In this document: positions 9,009-17,765 of the stretch, piece by piece | Numbering within the stretch: the stretch's first letter is position 1 | How the letters are laid out: each line of letters opens with the position of its first letter | Source: G965200765 sp965203865 | GTDB taxonomy: Bacteria; Pseudomonadota; Gammaproteobacteria; Arenicellales; JAJDZL01 | Assembly: GCA_965203865.1 (NCBI GenBank) | Contig: OZ241916.1 | Coordinates: forward strand, 1,550,001-1,614,000 | DNA: 64,000 bases | Direction: 5' to 3' | Position numbers and translations under genes: made by a program | The notes under the pieces: model-generated | The model's database searches: none | Told to the model about the DNA's origin: nothing | What the model saw: only the letters and a program-made list of their open reading frames with translations

Positions 9009-11036
9009 CTACAGCCCCAAAGCCTGTTTGCGGCGAATCGCCGCAGCAGACACTAGCCTATCCGTAATAATCGCAATAAACGCAACAGACAAACCCGCAA
9101 CCAGACCTCGTCCCGGGTCCGCCTTGGTCAATGCAATATAAACTTCTTGACCAAGGTCACGCGTGCCCACCAATGCAGTAATGACAAGCATGGACAAGGC
9201 AAGCATTACAGTTTGATTCAATCCAAGCATTATTTCCGGCCAAGCCAGGCGAAGTTGCACCTTGGTAAAAATTTGCCACTTTGTACACCCCGAAGTTTTT
9301 GCTGCTTCAATGAGTGCCGGAGAAATATTCTGAATTCCATAAAGAGTGTAACGAATTGCCGGGGGCAAAGCGTAAAGCACCACTGCAACCATCGCAGAAA
9401 AATCCCCAACCCGGAACAGCATTACAACCGGAAGCAAGTAGACAAAACTTGGCAAAGTCTGCAAAGTGTCAATCGTAACATGTACAACTTTCTGAAACAC
9501 GGCATTTCGCGAAGCGAAAAGCCCAACCGTTATACCGATTAAAGAAGCAGCAATAACCGAAAGTCCGCACAGGTAAACACTGATCATGGCTTTGGTCCAT
9601 TGCCCTGTAATCAGGATAAAACCGGCAAGAGAGACTACCAAAATTGCGAGCCTTAGCCCGCCCAGTTGATATCCTGCCAAACCAAGAAACAAAAGCACTC
9701 CCGGCCACGGCACTGTAAGCAAAAACAATTTCACCGGCTTTAGAACATTCAGCAGCAGGAAAACTTTGACTGCTTCAAGCTCATCGAAAAAATTGATATT
9801 GATCCACTTGACCAGATCATTCCAAAATTGGCCTGTTGTAATTTGCCAGTTTGCCGGCCATTCGGAAATCAGCGGAAAGACAAAACCAATCGCTGTGGTA
9901 ATCACAAGGATAGACAGTGCCAAAAACGTGTTTTTATGCCTGCTAATCCAGTTCTTTGCCAGGTTTGAATACGGCTGAGGTGGCTTTGCTGCCCATGCTT
10001 GCGACAATCGATCCATTACAACCGCAATCAAAGTAATTGCAACACCTGCTTCAAGCCCATCTCCAATTGCCTGTCTGCGCAATGATGCCAGTACGTCAAA
10101 TCCCAATCCGCCCGCTCCAATCATGGAAGCGATAATCACCATATTCAGCGAAAGCATAATGACCTGATTTACTCCGATCATCAAACCGGGTTTCGCAGAA
10201 GGCATAAGCACTTTCCAAGTCAGCTGGTGTCGAGTGCAACCAGCCACTTTGCCAAATTCCTTGATTTCTGTGGGCACTGTTTGCATAGCGAGCATTGTTA
10301 CCCGAACCATTGGCGGCATTGCGTAGATTACAGTCGCTGTAATTGCCGCAACTGGTCCAAATCCAAATAAAAACAGCACTGGGACCAAATAGGCAAAAAT
10401 TGGCACTGTCTGCATCAGGTCCAGCATCGGAGTCATGAGTTTCTGAAACCACTGGTATCGATATCCCAGTATGCCCAGCAACACTCCGAACACAATTCCG
10501 ATTGGTACCGCAACAATAATTGATGCTAGCGTGACTGCCGCACTCTCCCACTGACCGAACACAAGCAAATACGCCATGCACAGAAACACCATCAAAGCCA
10601 AAGTCCAGTCCTTGATTCGCCAAGCAATACCGACTACCACGATCATCAGTCCTAGCCAAGACACTGGCAGAGACTGGTAAATCGTTCCGTCACTCAGAGG
10701 AAACTTGAATCCGGTTGATAATAAAGACTTGATAAATTCATATGGAATTTCAATACCAGTAGCAAGTGTTCTGGTAAATTCCTTGAATGTCCAGGGAAAC
10801 AGGTAAGCTTCGTCGCTAACTAGCCATTTCATGAAGCCAGTAACGCAATACTGGATACTTGTACAACTGCCCAAAGCAGCTGACTCCCACTGCAATGGCT
10901 TCATCGGCTTGAGCATCCAAGGCCACAAGTCGCCGCCAATCCAAACTACTGCGACTGCAATTGATGCCAGCATCCATCCAAGTGCACGCGACGAGTAAAA
11001 ATTGAATTTTTCCAGAATTGCTGCTTGTACTGTCAT
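9009..11036 (-). CDS. Glycine betaine/proline-type ABC transporter permease, duplicated fused form
   Basis: A 675-residue inner-membrane protein with two complete binding-protein-dependent transport permease domains in tandem. The EAA-like loops are EFGKVAGCTRHQLTWKV in the first half and IEAAKTSGCTKWQIFTKV in the second. Each is followed by similar membrane segments (GVNQVIMLSLNMVIIASMIG and GLNQTVMLALSMLVITALVG). A usual ProW/OpuAB permease is about 280-350 residues and works as a dimer, so this gene encodes both halves in one chain. Its start overlaps the end of the ATPase gene (ATGA), implying coupled translation. The neighbouring OpuAC-like binding protein points to betaine or a related quaternary amine as substrate. 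Confidence 0.9.
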   Translation of the reverse strand: MTVQAAILEKFNFYSSRALGWMLASIAVAVVWIGGDLWPWMLKPMKPLQWESAALGSCTSIQYCVTGFMKWLVSDEAYLFPWTFKEFTRTLATGIEIPYEFIKSLLSTGFKFPLSDGTIYQSLPVSWLGLMIVVVGIAWRIKDWTLALMVFLCMAYLLVFGQWESAAVTLASIIVAVPIGIVFGVLLGILGYRYQWFQKLMTPMLDLMQTVPIFAYLVPVLFLFGFGPVAAITATVIYAMPPMVRVTMLAMQTVPTEIKEFGKVAGCTRHQLTWKVLMPSAKPGLMIGVNQVIMLSLNMVIIASMIGAGGLGFDVLASLRRQAIGDGLEAGVAITLIAVVMDRLSQAWAAKPPQPYSNLAKNWISRHKNTFLALSILVITTAIGFVFPLISEWPANWQITTGQFWNDLVKWININFFDELEAVKVFLLLNVLKPVKLFLLTVPWPGVLLFLGLAGYQLGGLRLAILVVSLAGFILITGQWTKAMISVYLCGLSVIAASLIGITVGLFASRNAVFQKVVHVTIDTLQTLPSFVYLLPVVMLFRVGDFSAMVAVVLYALPPAIRYTLYGIQNISPALIEAAKTSGCTKWQIFTKVQLRLAWPEIMLGLNQTVMLALSMLVITALVGTRDLGQEVYIALTKADPGRGLVAGLSVAFIAIITDRLVSAAAIRRKQALGL

Positions 11037-12094
11037 TGAGTAGCAGATTGAGGCTTTTTCGGCTTATTCACCAGAACATCCAGAACCGAAGCCCGTGTAA
11101 TCTGTCCAACCACATCACCTTGGGAATTGACTACATTGTAGGGATGATTCGACTCAACAACATCAGAGGCCAAATCTTCAATTTTTGTGGAATCAGGCAC
11201 TTCGCCGCTAACATTTGACTCCAGATTGATTGACTGCATCACTGTTTTGGCAGTGAATACCTTCGCTCTTGACAAATCGTTCGTAAATTCTTCAACATAT
11301 TTGGTTGCCGGGTTTAAAACCAACTCTTCCGGAGTTCCAATCTGAATAATTTCCCCGTCTTTCATTATGGCAATTCGGTCCGCAAGCCTTACAGCTTCGT
11401 TGAAATCGTGAGTAATAAATACGATTGTTTTACTCAGCATAGACTGAATTCGTATGAATTCATCCTGCATTTCTCGGCGAATAAGCGGGTCAAGAGCCGA
11501 AAATGGTTCGTCAAGAAACCATATCAGGGGTTCAACAGCAAGCGACCTCGCAATGCCCACCCTTTGCTGCTGACCACCGGACAGCTCTCTTGGATAGTAG
11601 GCTTCTCTATCTTGCAAGCCCACCAATTCAATCACCTCTCTCGCCCTTTTTTCGCGCTTTTGCTGGTCGACTCCCTGAATTTCAAGCGGAAAAGCAACAT
11701 TTCCCAGTACAGTAAGGTGCGGCATCAAAGCGAAATGCTGGAAAACCATGCCCATTTTATGTCGTCTGAATTCAATCATCTCAGTTTCTGACTTTTCAAG
11801 AAGGTTTTCGCCTTCAAACTGGACGATACCGCTGGTTGGCTCAATCAACCTTGAAAGGCATCGCAACAAAGTGGATTTACCGGAGCCAGACAAGCCCATA
11901 ATAATGAAGATTTCACCCGCACCGACTTCTATATTCGCGCTCCGAACCGCTCCAATTAACCCTGCAGCAGAAAGCGAATCATCCGAAATATTCTCAGGAG
12001 CATGGTTCAGGAAAAACCGCTCGGCATTCTTCCCAAACAATTTCCAGACATTTTCGCAAGTAAGTATGGGCTGGCTATTCGGCATGATGAGCAC
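11033..12094 (-). CDS. proV: Glycine betaine/proline-type ABC transporter ATP-binding protein
   Basis: A 353-residue ATPase of the ProV/OpuAA family that powers uptake of betaine-like solutes. Visible motifs are Walker A GLSGSGKST, the signature LSGGQQQRVGIARSL, Walker B PLIWFLDEPFSALDP and the switch His in VFITHDFNEA. The region after about residue 275 is a short regulatory extension ending in a CBS-like segment (VVNSQGDVVGQITRASVLDV), as in ProV proteins that sense ionic strength. It lies between the binding-protein gene and the double permease. A hairpin with a T-run at 12112-12148 separates it from the upstream binding-protein gene and may lower its expression relative to that gene. ProV is used here as a family name; the substrate is inferred. 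Confidence 0.9.
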   Translation of the reverse strand: MLIMPNSQPILTCENVWKLFGKNAERFFLNHAPENISDDSLSAAGLIGAVRSANIEVGAGEIFIIMGLSGSGKSTLLRCLSRLIEPTSGIVQFEGENLLEKSETEMIEFRRHKMGMVFQHFALMPHLTVLGNVAFPLEIQGVDQQKREKRAREVIELVGLQDREAYYPRELSGGQQQRVGIARSLAVEPLIWFLDEPFSALDPLIRREMQDEFIRIQSMLSKTIVFITHDFNEAVRLADRIAIMKDGEIIQIGTPEELVLNPATKYVEEFTNDLSRAKVFTAKTVMQSINLESNVSGEVPDSTKIEDLASDVVESNHPYNVVNSQGDVVGQITRASVLDVLVNKPKKPQSATQ

Positions 12095-12111
12095 CTACTG
12101 CACTTCAAAGC

Positions 12112-12148
12112 AAAAAAGCGCGCCAAGTTCACAGAACATTGGCGCGCT
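12112..12148 (-). terminator. Hairpin with T-run between binding-protein and ATPase genes
   Basis: Perfect 10-bp stem: AGCGCGCCAA at 12117-12126 pairs with TTGGCGCGCT at 12139-12148, with a 12-base loop. Read on the minus strand it is followed by six T (12112-12117). It lies 22 bases after the stop of the substrate-binding protein. It resembles a partial Rho-independent terminator that would protect the binding-protein mRNA and limit read-through into proV and the permease. Confidence 0.75.
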
Positions 12149-12169
12149 CAATTAAAAATACGGGACGAA

Positions 12170-13120
12170 TTACTTCGTCCAGGCTTGCCAGACACTCTTG
12201 TTGCTATCCATCCATTCGGCAACAACATTTTCGACTGACTGACCTTCAAGGTCCACTTTGACTATAAGCGCACTCATCATATCGTTGCTGATGGTAATAT
12301 TCCGAACAGCCTGAAAAGCTTTGGGCCACTTTTCGTCAACGCCTGCCCAGCCAACCATTTTGATCCAGCCGCGCGGCTTGCCGCAATCATAGGCCATATC
12401 CTTGTTCATGCCCCAAGAGGGGTTTTCGTAGCATTCGTCCGTATAGACGGGAAAATCAACCCACTCGCCTTCAAATTTGGCTGTAGCCCAATGCGGCGTG
12501 TATACCCAAGCCAGTATCGGTGCCTGTCTCTGATAGGCAGACTCAATTTCAGCAAACAATGCTGCATCTGTTCCCGCATGCACAACTTCATAGTTCAGTC
12601 CCAAGGATTCTGCGCGTTCGTCATCGTATCCACTCCAAGTGACAGGCCCGCCAAGGTAACGTCCTTTGGGATGGGTTTCCGGAGTGGAAAATGCCTCTGC
12701 ACAATCATTCAACGCTTTCCAATCCGGCAATCCCGGACATTTGTCTTTCATGTACAGAGGATACCACCACTCCTCAATTGCATTCATGCCGGTTTCCCCC
12801 AAATCTACGGTATTTCCGGTAGCCAAGGACGCTACAAGCGCATCCTTGCCGGTAGTCTCCCAGATTTCCACGGCCAGATGAAGGTCGCCCGACTCCAGTC
12901 CAACAAATTGAGCAATATAGTCGGCGGGTACATATTCAATGTTGTACCCCATCGACTTGAGCACTTCACCGGTCAAAGTTGCAGTAATGAACTGTCCGGT
13001 CCAGTCATGCCAGGTAATTTTGATTGGGTCGCTTGACTCCGATTGTGCGAGGACAGGCTGCACAGTACCAAAAAGAGCAAGCAGTGTTGCAAAAAACATT
13101 GCGCGAAAAGTTGATTTCAT
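12170..13120 (-). CDS. Glycine betaine-type ABC transporter substrate-binding protein
   Basis: A 316-residue periplasmic protein of the OpuAC/ProX class. It has a typical signal peptide (MKSTFRAMFFATLLAL, then a small-residue cleavage site near VLAQ). The mature part has many Trp residues (ITWHDWTGQF, WVYTPHWA, PRGWIKMVGWAG), as expected for an aromatic cage that binds a trimethylammonium group. The start is supported by a strong AGGAGG at suitable spacing. It is the first transporter gene after a 100-base gap holding two inverted repeats (13138-13150 and 13198-13210). It is followed by a hairpin that probably makes it the most abundant component. Ligand choice (betaine, choline, proline betaine) is not decided by sequence. 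Confidence 0.9.
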   Translation of the reverse strand: MKSTFRAMFFATLLALFGTVQPVLAQSESSDPIKITWHDWTGQFITATLTGEVLKSMGYNIEYVPADYIAQFVGLESGDLHLAVEIWETTGKDALVASLATGNTVDLGETGMNAIEEWWYPLYMKDKCPGLPDWKALNDCAEAFSTPETHPKGRYLGGPVTWSGYDDERAESLGLNYEVVHAGTDAALFAEIESAYQRQAPILAWVYTPHWATAKFEGEWVDFPVYTDECYENPSWGMNKDMAYDCGKPRGWIKMVGWAGVDEKWPKAFQAVRNITISNDMMSALIVKVDLEGQSVENVVAEWMDSNKSVWQAWTK

Positions 13121-13137
13121 TGATTCCTCCTAATGAA

Positions 13138-13210
13138 TTACAAATTGTAAATCTATGATTCGCCAAATTAGTGACTAAAGAAATAGTAATTGTATCATTG
13201 TAAAATACAA
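13138..13210 (-). promoter_or_regulatory. Paired inverted repeats upstream of the transporter genes
   Basis: Two related inverted repeats lie in the gap before the binding-protein gene: TTACAAATTGTAA at 13138-13150 and TTGTAAAATACAA at 13198-13210. Both combine TTGTA with TACAA half-sites. They could be an operator for a dimeric regulator, but AT-rich sequence makes chance matches easier. No regulator gene is adjacent. Confidence 0.3.
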
Positions 13211-13221
13211 TCTCCACTGCG

Positions 13222-14172
13222 TTAATTGAACTCGTTTTGGGACAGCGCCCAATTCTTCTCGAAACGGTCGCGATTCATGTTTGTATATCCTTCATAACCG
13301 GGCTCCTGGTCAGGATACAAATCAGACATGGAAGCAGCAACATTTTCACTATCCAGGTCTGAAGTTACTTCCTGAACCATTCCCCACATGTATTCCCGTA
13401 AATTCAAAACCAACTTGAATGCAGTCAACTCGCGCCGAAGTTGTTCATTCAGGCTTCCAAAATACATTTCAAACAGCATGTTTTCGCTGTCGTTGCTAAA
13501 GTCGGCATTGCATCCCACAGCGACTACATCGAACATTGGATGGCCGAACCCTCCATAGTCCCAATCAATCAACCAAACTTCTTTGTTTTCATCAAACATA
13601 AGATTCTGCGGTACAACGTCGTTGTGCGTAAACACTGGCTGAAATGGGCTAATTGCCCGCTCCAGCAAATTATTGATTCGGAGAATTTCCGGCAATTCTG
13701 GCAGCAATCGAGAATTGTGCTCTGTTCCAATTTTTATGTATTGGCGAATGACCTGAAACGGCCAGAAATACGTCAACGCCCCGTGAATACTTGTCGAACC
13801 TTTGTGCAGTTTTTTCAAGCATGCAACAATTTTTCTGCAATTTGCTTCGTTTCCTTCCATGTCTTCAGGACGCAAGCATCCGCCCGGCAGATAATCCACT
13901 ACCGCCAAACCCGCTTCCGAGTACCGCAGTGCAGGTGTCACACCAATTTCAGCGGCAGCCTGCATGGAAGCCTGAACCGAAGTTTGAATTATGTTGTGAA
14001 CCAGTATGTCAGAACCGATTCTTGCAACATATTTACCGGATTCATCAATAATTGTGTAGCTCTTGTTGCACAGACCGCCAACAAGCGGGCTAATCTGAAT
14101 ATCGTCTTTCCAACAAGGGAGCCCCCTTAGATGCTCCTCAATCTTCTCCTCACTCCAGTTCGGTTTGATCAT
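13222..14172 (-). CDS. Choline kinase-like / aminoglycoside phosphotransferase family protein
   Basis: A 316-residue member of the choline/ethanolamine kinase (APH) superfamily, which transfers phosphate from ATP to a small hydroxyl compound. The catalytic loop THNDVVPQNLMFD (HxDxxxxN) and the metal-binding IDWDYGG motif are both visible, in the right order and spacing, in the C-terminal half. The N-terminal part carries SPLVGGLCNKSY, the lobe that resembles the nucleotide loop. It is the first gene of the betaine cluster on the minus strand, so a role with choline or another amino alcohol is likely, though not shown. It is divergent from mtaD; the 120-base gap should contain both promoters. 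Confidence 0.78.
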   Translation of the reverse strand: MIKPNWSEEKIEEHLRGLPCWKDDIQISPLVGGLCNKSYTIIDESGKYVARIGSDILVHNIIQTSVQASMQAAAEIGVTPALRYSEAGLAVVDYLPGGCLRPEDMEGNEANCRKIVACLKKLHKGSTSIHGALTYFWPFQVIRQYIKIGTEHNSRLLPELPEILRINNLLERAISPFQPVFTHNDVVPQNLMFDENKEVWLIDWDYGGFGHPMFDVVAVGCNADFSNDSENMLFEMYFGSLNEQLRRELTAFKLVLNLREYMWGMVQEVTSDLDSENVAASMSDLYPDQEPGYEGYTNMNRDRFEKNWALSQNEFN

Positions 14173-14294
14173 TTCTTATCCTACTCCTGATTAATTGATG
14201 CAGGTTTATTTGAGTGTCTATTATGTTACAGTTTTTACCTCAGTAATTGGAAATTCCAATTTCCAATAAATCAGTAAGGATATACTTAGCAACC

Positions 14295-15611
14295 ATGCAA
14301 TCTTCCGAAACTATCATTGATGCCCGATGGATTATTCCTGTCAACCAGCGCCATGCTTTTCTGGACAATCACAGCATTGTAATTGAAGGCAATAAAATCA
14401 AGGAAATTGCACCATCAGACGAAGTTTCCAAACGATATCCTGCTACTCGGCACATTCAATTGGACCGGCACGCATTGATTCCCGGTTTTGTTAACGCACA
14501 TACCCACGCCGCAATGATTTTAATACGGGGAGTTGCAGATGATTATTCCCTGGATACCTGGCTAAATAAATACATCTGGCCGATTGAAAGCAAGTGGGTA
14601 AATGAAAAATTTGTACAGGATGGCACAAAACTTGCCGTTGCCGAAATGATTCGTAGCGGAACAACATGCTTCAATGACATGTACTACTTTCCTGATTCTA
14701 CCGGAGACCTTGCGGAATCGCTTAATATCAGGATGTGCATAGGTTTAATCGTACTGGATTTTCCAACTCAATGGGCAAGCTCACCAGACGAATACCTCAG
14801 CAAGGGGACTGAAGTTCATTACAAATTCAAGGATTCAAGCTTGGTTTCAACCGCTTGGGCACCCCATGCACCTTACACTGTTTCAGACGATACATTAGAG
14901 AAAACAGGTAGTCTTGCCAAAAAATTCGACATCCCTGTTCACATTCATGTCAACGAAACTGCCAATGAAGTTGAAGGTCACAGAAAAAATTTCGGAGTTT
15001 CTCCGATTGAACGATTAAACAAGCTGAGTCTTATAGATTCGAGATTGTTAGCAGTGCATACGACACAGCTGGAAGACTCAGAGATTGAGTTATTTGCAGA
15101 TTCAGGTGCGAATACTGTTCATTGCCCAAAATCGAATTTAAAACTTGCAAGTGGTTTTTGCAGAGTGGGAGACTTGTGTGCGGCGAATGTAAACGTTGCA
15201 ATTGGAACAGACGGTGCAGCAAGCAACAACAGCCTGGACATGCTGGAAGAAATGCGGTTTACTGCCCTACTGGCAAAAGCAGTAAGCAATGACCCTGCTT
15301 CGGTTACCAGTTTCAAGGCGCTCGAAATGGCTACAATCAACGGGGCGCGAAGTATTGGATTAGGTCATATAATTGGTTCATTGGAGCCGGGCAAACTTGC
15401 GGATATTACTGCAATAGACCTCGGTGGAATAAACAGCGCACCGGTGTACGACCCGATTTCACAAATTGTTTATTCCTCGTCAAGAGAACAAGTAACAGAT
15501 GTATGGGTCAACGGAAACCAGGTATTAGAGAATCGGGAACTAGTGTTCATAGATGAACTTGAATGCATTGAGACTGCCGAAGAATGGAAATGCAAAATTC
15601 AATCGAAATAA
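14295..15611 (+). CDS. mtaD: 5-methylthioadenosine/S-adenosylhomocysteine deaminase (TRZ/ATZ family)
   Basis: Metal-dependent amidohydrolase of 438 residues that probably deaminates methylthioadenosine and S-adenosylhomocysteine. Metal-site motifs appear in order: VNAHTHAAM, then HIHVNET, then LLAVHTTQL and GTDGAASNN with the catalytic Asp. I chose the ATG at 14295 because family members begin close to the segment DARWIIPV. A longer TTG start at 14247 would add 16 residues without similarity. The gene is followed 24 bases later by ubiG and then the HAD phosphatase, an order known from Pseudomonas and relatives. Cytosine- or guanine-deaminase activity is the main alternative. Confidence 0.85.
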   Translation: MQSSETIIDARWIIPVNQRHAFLDNHSIVIEGNKIKEIAPSDEVSKRYPATRHIQLDRHALIPGFVNAHTHAAMILIRGVADDYSLDTWLNKYIWPIESKWVNEKFVQDGTKLAVAEMIRSGTTCFNDMYYFPDSTGDLAESLNIRMCIGLIVLDFPTQWASSPDEYLSKGTEVHYKFKDSSLVSTAWAPHAPYTVSDDTLEKTGSLAKKFDIPVHIHVNETANEVEGHRKNFGVSPIERLNKLSLIDSRLLAVHTTQLEDSEIELFADSGANTVHCPKSNLKLASGFCRVGDLCAANVNVAIGTDGAASNNSLDMLEEMRFTALLAKAVSNDPASVTSFKALEMATINGARSIGLGHIIGSLEPGKLADITAIDLGGINSAPVYDPISQIVYSSSREQVTDVWVNGNQVLENRELVFIDELECIETAEEWKCKIQSK

Positions 15612-15635
15612 CCACTGACTGAAATTTGGACTAGC

Positions 15636-16331
15636 ATGGAAAATGTAGACTCTGCGGAAGTTAAAAAGTTTTCATCAATCGCAGAACGTTGGTGGGACCC
15701 GGAAAGCGATTTCAAACCACTTCACCAAATCAACCCTTTGAGAGTAGACTATATTAACACTCATTCTCCCGTTGCCGGAAAACGGGTGCTTGATGTGGGA
15801 TGCGGCGGTGGAATTCTATCGGAATCATTGGCTGAACTGGAAGCGGAAGTTACCGGAATAGATGTATCGTCAACCGCTCTGGATGTTGCAAGAATCCATT
15901 TGCTGGAAAGCAAATTGAATGTTAACTACCTTTTAACAACAGTGGAAAACTACGTTGCACAATCTCCCGAACCATTCGACATAATTACATGCATGGAGCT
16001 ATTGGAGCATGTTCCCGACCCAGTATCTGTTGTTCAGGCTTGTTCAAGATTGTCTACCTCTGGATGCGATTTGTATTTTTCAACCCTGAACCGAACAGTG
16101 AAAAGCTGGTTGTTCGGAATCGTTGGAGCAGAGTACGTTCTAAATCTATTGCCGCGCGGTACTCATCAGTACGAAAAATTTATCAAGCCATCAGAACTCA
16201 ATCGCTGGTGTCAGACAGCCGGAGTCAGAATTCTGGATATTACCGGATTGCACTACAACCCTTTGACACAATCGTTCAAACTTGGGCCGGGAGTTGATGT
16301 CAACTACATGATTCATTGCAAGAGAAGTTGA
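15636..16331 (+). CDS. ubiG: Ubiquinone biosynthesis O-methyltransferase
   Basis: SAM-dependent methyltransferase of 231 residues that catalyses both O-methylation steps of ubiquinone synthesis. The start segment (FSSIAERWWDPESDFKPLHQ) is typical of UbiG. Motif I is VLDVGCGGGILSE and is followed by VTGIDVSSTALDVAR. The later segments CMELLEHVPDP and FSTLNRT match the family. The presence of UbiG implies ubiquinone and aerobic or nitrate respiration. Its 3' end overlaps the start of the phosphatase gene. Confidence 0.95.
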   Translation: MENVDSAEVKKFSSIAERWWDPESDFKPLHQINPLRVDYINTHSPVAGKRVLDVGCGGGILSESLAELEAEVTGIDVSSTALDVARIHLLESKLNVNYLLTTVENYVAQSPEPFDIITCMELLEHVPDPVSVVQACSRLSTSGCDLYFSTLNRTVKSWLFGIVGAEYVLNLLPRGTHQYEKFIKPSELNRWCQTAGVRILDITGLHYNPLTQSFKLGPGVDVNYMIHCKRS

Positions 16332-17002
16332 ATACATTCAATCTGGTGCTATTTGATTTTGATGGTACTTTGGCCGATACTGGCCAAGATATGGCATCTG
16401 CTCTGAACCTTTTGTTAAAAAAACACAGTAAACCGCCGGTACCTTACGACAAAATTCGCCCCTACGTATCAGGAGGAACTCCAGCGCTAATCAGAATAGG
16501 TTTCGGACTGACTCCAGAAAATCCTGAATTCAAACATCTCAGGGAGATGTTCCTAGAAATCTATGAGGATAATCTATGCGTAAAAACAGTGCTGTTTCCA
16601 GGCATGAACGATATTCTGGACGAATGCAGCAAGCGGGAAGTGCCATGGGGGGTTGTAACAAACAAGCCAGAGCATTTGACAAGACAGTTGCTTGAACAGA
16701 TGGGTATTGCTGAGCAAGCTGCCTGCATAGTGGGTGGAGATACACTTGAAGTGCGTAAGCCGAATCCAGAACCTGTGCTGCACGCCTGCCGAATAGCGGA
16801 ACGAACTGCTGAATCTTCAGTGTTTGTAGGCGATGCTGAAAGAGATGTGCAGGCCGGGCAAAGTGCGGGCCTTTCAACTATTGTTGCTGCCTACGGGTAT
16901 ATACCCCCAGATGAAAATCCGACCACTTGGGGTGCCAACTGGGTTGCAGATTCGGTGGAGCAGGTTGCCGATTTTTTGTGGAACACAAATGCATTGAATT
17001 AG
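16328..17002 (+). CDS. HAD-family phosphatase (Gph/MupP type)
   Basis: A haloacid-dehalogenase phosphatase of about 224 residues. The catalytic motif I is FDFDGTLADT; motif II corresponds to VVTNKP; the last motif is FVGDAERDVQAG. Its place directly after ubiG matches MupP of Pseudomonas, which hydrolyses N-acetylmuramic acid 6-phosphate in peptidoglycan recycling. Phosphoglycolate phosphatase (Gph) is the other possibility and the sequence does not decide. There is no ATG start. TTG at 16328 overlaps the ubiG stop as TTGA and gives the usual short N-terminus before the first strand; TTG at 16316 would add four residues. Either way translation should be coupled to ubiG. Confidence 0.85.
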   Translation: MNTFNLVLFDFDGTLADTGQDMASALNLLLKKHSKPPVPYDKIRPYVSGGTPALIRIGFGLTPENPEFKHLREMFLEIYEDNLCVKTVLFPGMNDILDECSKREVPWGVVTNKPEHLTRQLLEQMGIAEQAACIVGGDTLEVRKPNPEPVLHACRIAERTAESSVFVGDAERDVQAGQSAGLSTIVAAYGYIPPDENPTTWGANWVADSVEQVADFLWNTNALN

Positions 17003-17012
17003 CACGCTTAAT

Positions 17013-17750
17013 CTAAACTCTTTGATCCGGCAATCCAATCGCAATCAGAGTCCCAACTTGGGCGTTATTCAGTTCCAGCCAACTCCCTACTTTCAATGAT
17101 TTTGGCAAGTCAATCGGACCATACCGAGTGCGAATCAACCGATTCACCTGGCAACCTACCGCTTCCCAAGAACGTCTTATTTCCCGATTTTTCCCGCCAA
17201 TGAGTGAAATGCGAAACCACTGATTCAGTCCTTTTCCCTTATGGTATTCAACCTGGTTGAGTTTCAGCAAATCGTTGCCGGATTTGACCCCTGAACGCAG
17301 TTGATCCAGCATCTGGGATGTTACCATGCCATACACTCGGCACAAGTAACTACGTTCAATTTGCTGGCGAGGGTGCATTAATCCGTTGGCCAATTCACCA
17401 TTATTGGTAAACAATATGAGCCCGCTAGTGTTGATGTCCAAACGTCCAACCGATACCCATTTTCCATTATCAATTTTTGGAAGTGCATCCAGGAAAGTCG
17501 GACGATTTAGCGGATCTGAGTACGTACTCACTTCTCCCACTTTTTTGTGATAGAGAATTACGCGAGTATCTACGTTGCAGTTGTCCGCTACTACTCTTTT
17601 TCCGTCAAGAAATATCTGGTCCCCGGGGTTTATCTTGTCACCAAGTTGAACAGCACCCGAATCTGTATGAATTCGACCATCCTTGATCCATTGTTCTATT
17701 TCCCGGCGGGAACCTAATCCCAAGTTGGCCAGAAATTTTTGTATGCGCAC
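17013..17750 (-). CDS. rluB: 23S rRNA pseudouridine synthase RluB family
   Basis: RsuA/RluB-type enzyme of 245 residues that converts a uridine of 23S rRNA (position 2605 in E. coli) to pseudouridine. An N-terminal S4 RNA-binding domain (MRIQKFLANLGLGSRREIEQ) precedes the catalytic domain with the active-site Asp in GRLDINTSGLILF. The C-terminal segment GGKNREIRRSWEAVG is also typical. It closes the trpS-scpA-scpB-rluB run and starts 15 bases after scpB. It is convergent with the phosphatase gene, with only 10 bases between the stops. RluB rather than RsuA or RluE is inferred mainly from the scpB neighbour. Confidence 0.9.
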   Translation of the reverse strand: MRIQKFLANLGLGSRREIEQWIKDGRIHTDSGAVQLGDKINPGDQIFLDGKRVVADNCNVDTRVILYHKKVGEVSTYSDPLNRPTFLDALPKIDNGKWVSVGRLDINTSGLILFTNNGELANGLMHPRQQIERSYLCRVYGMVTSQMLDQLRSGVKSGNDLLKLNQVEYHKGKGLNQWFRISLIGGKNREIRRSWEAVGCQVNRLIRTRYGPIDLPKSLKVGSWLELNNAQVGTLIAIGLPDQRV

Positions 17751-17765
17751 CCCTATTCCACTGAA

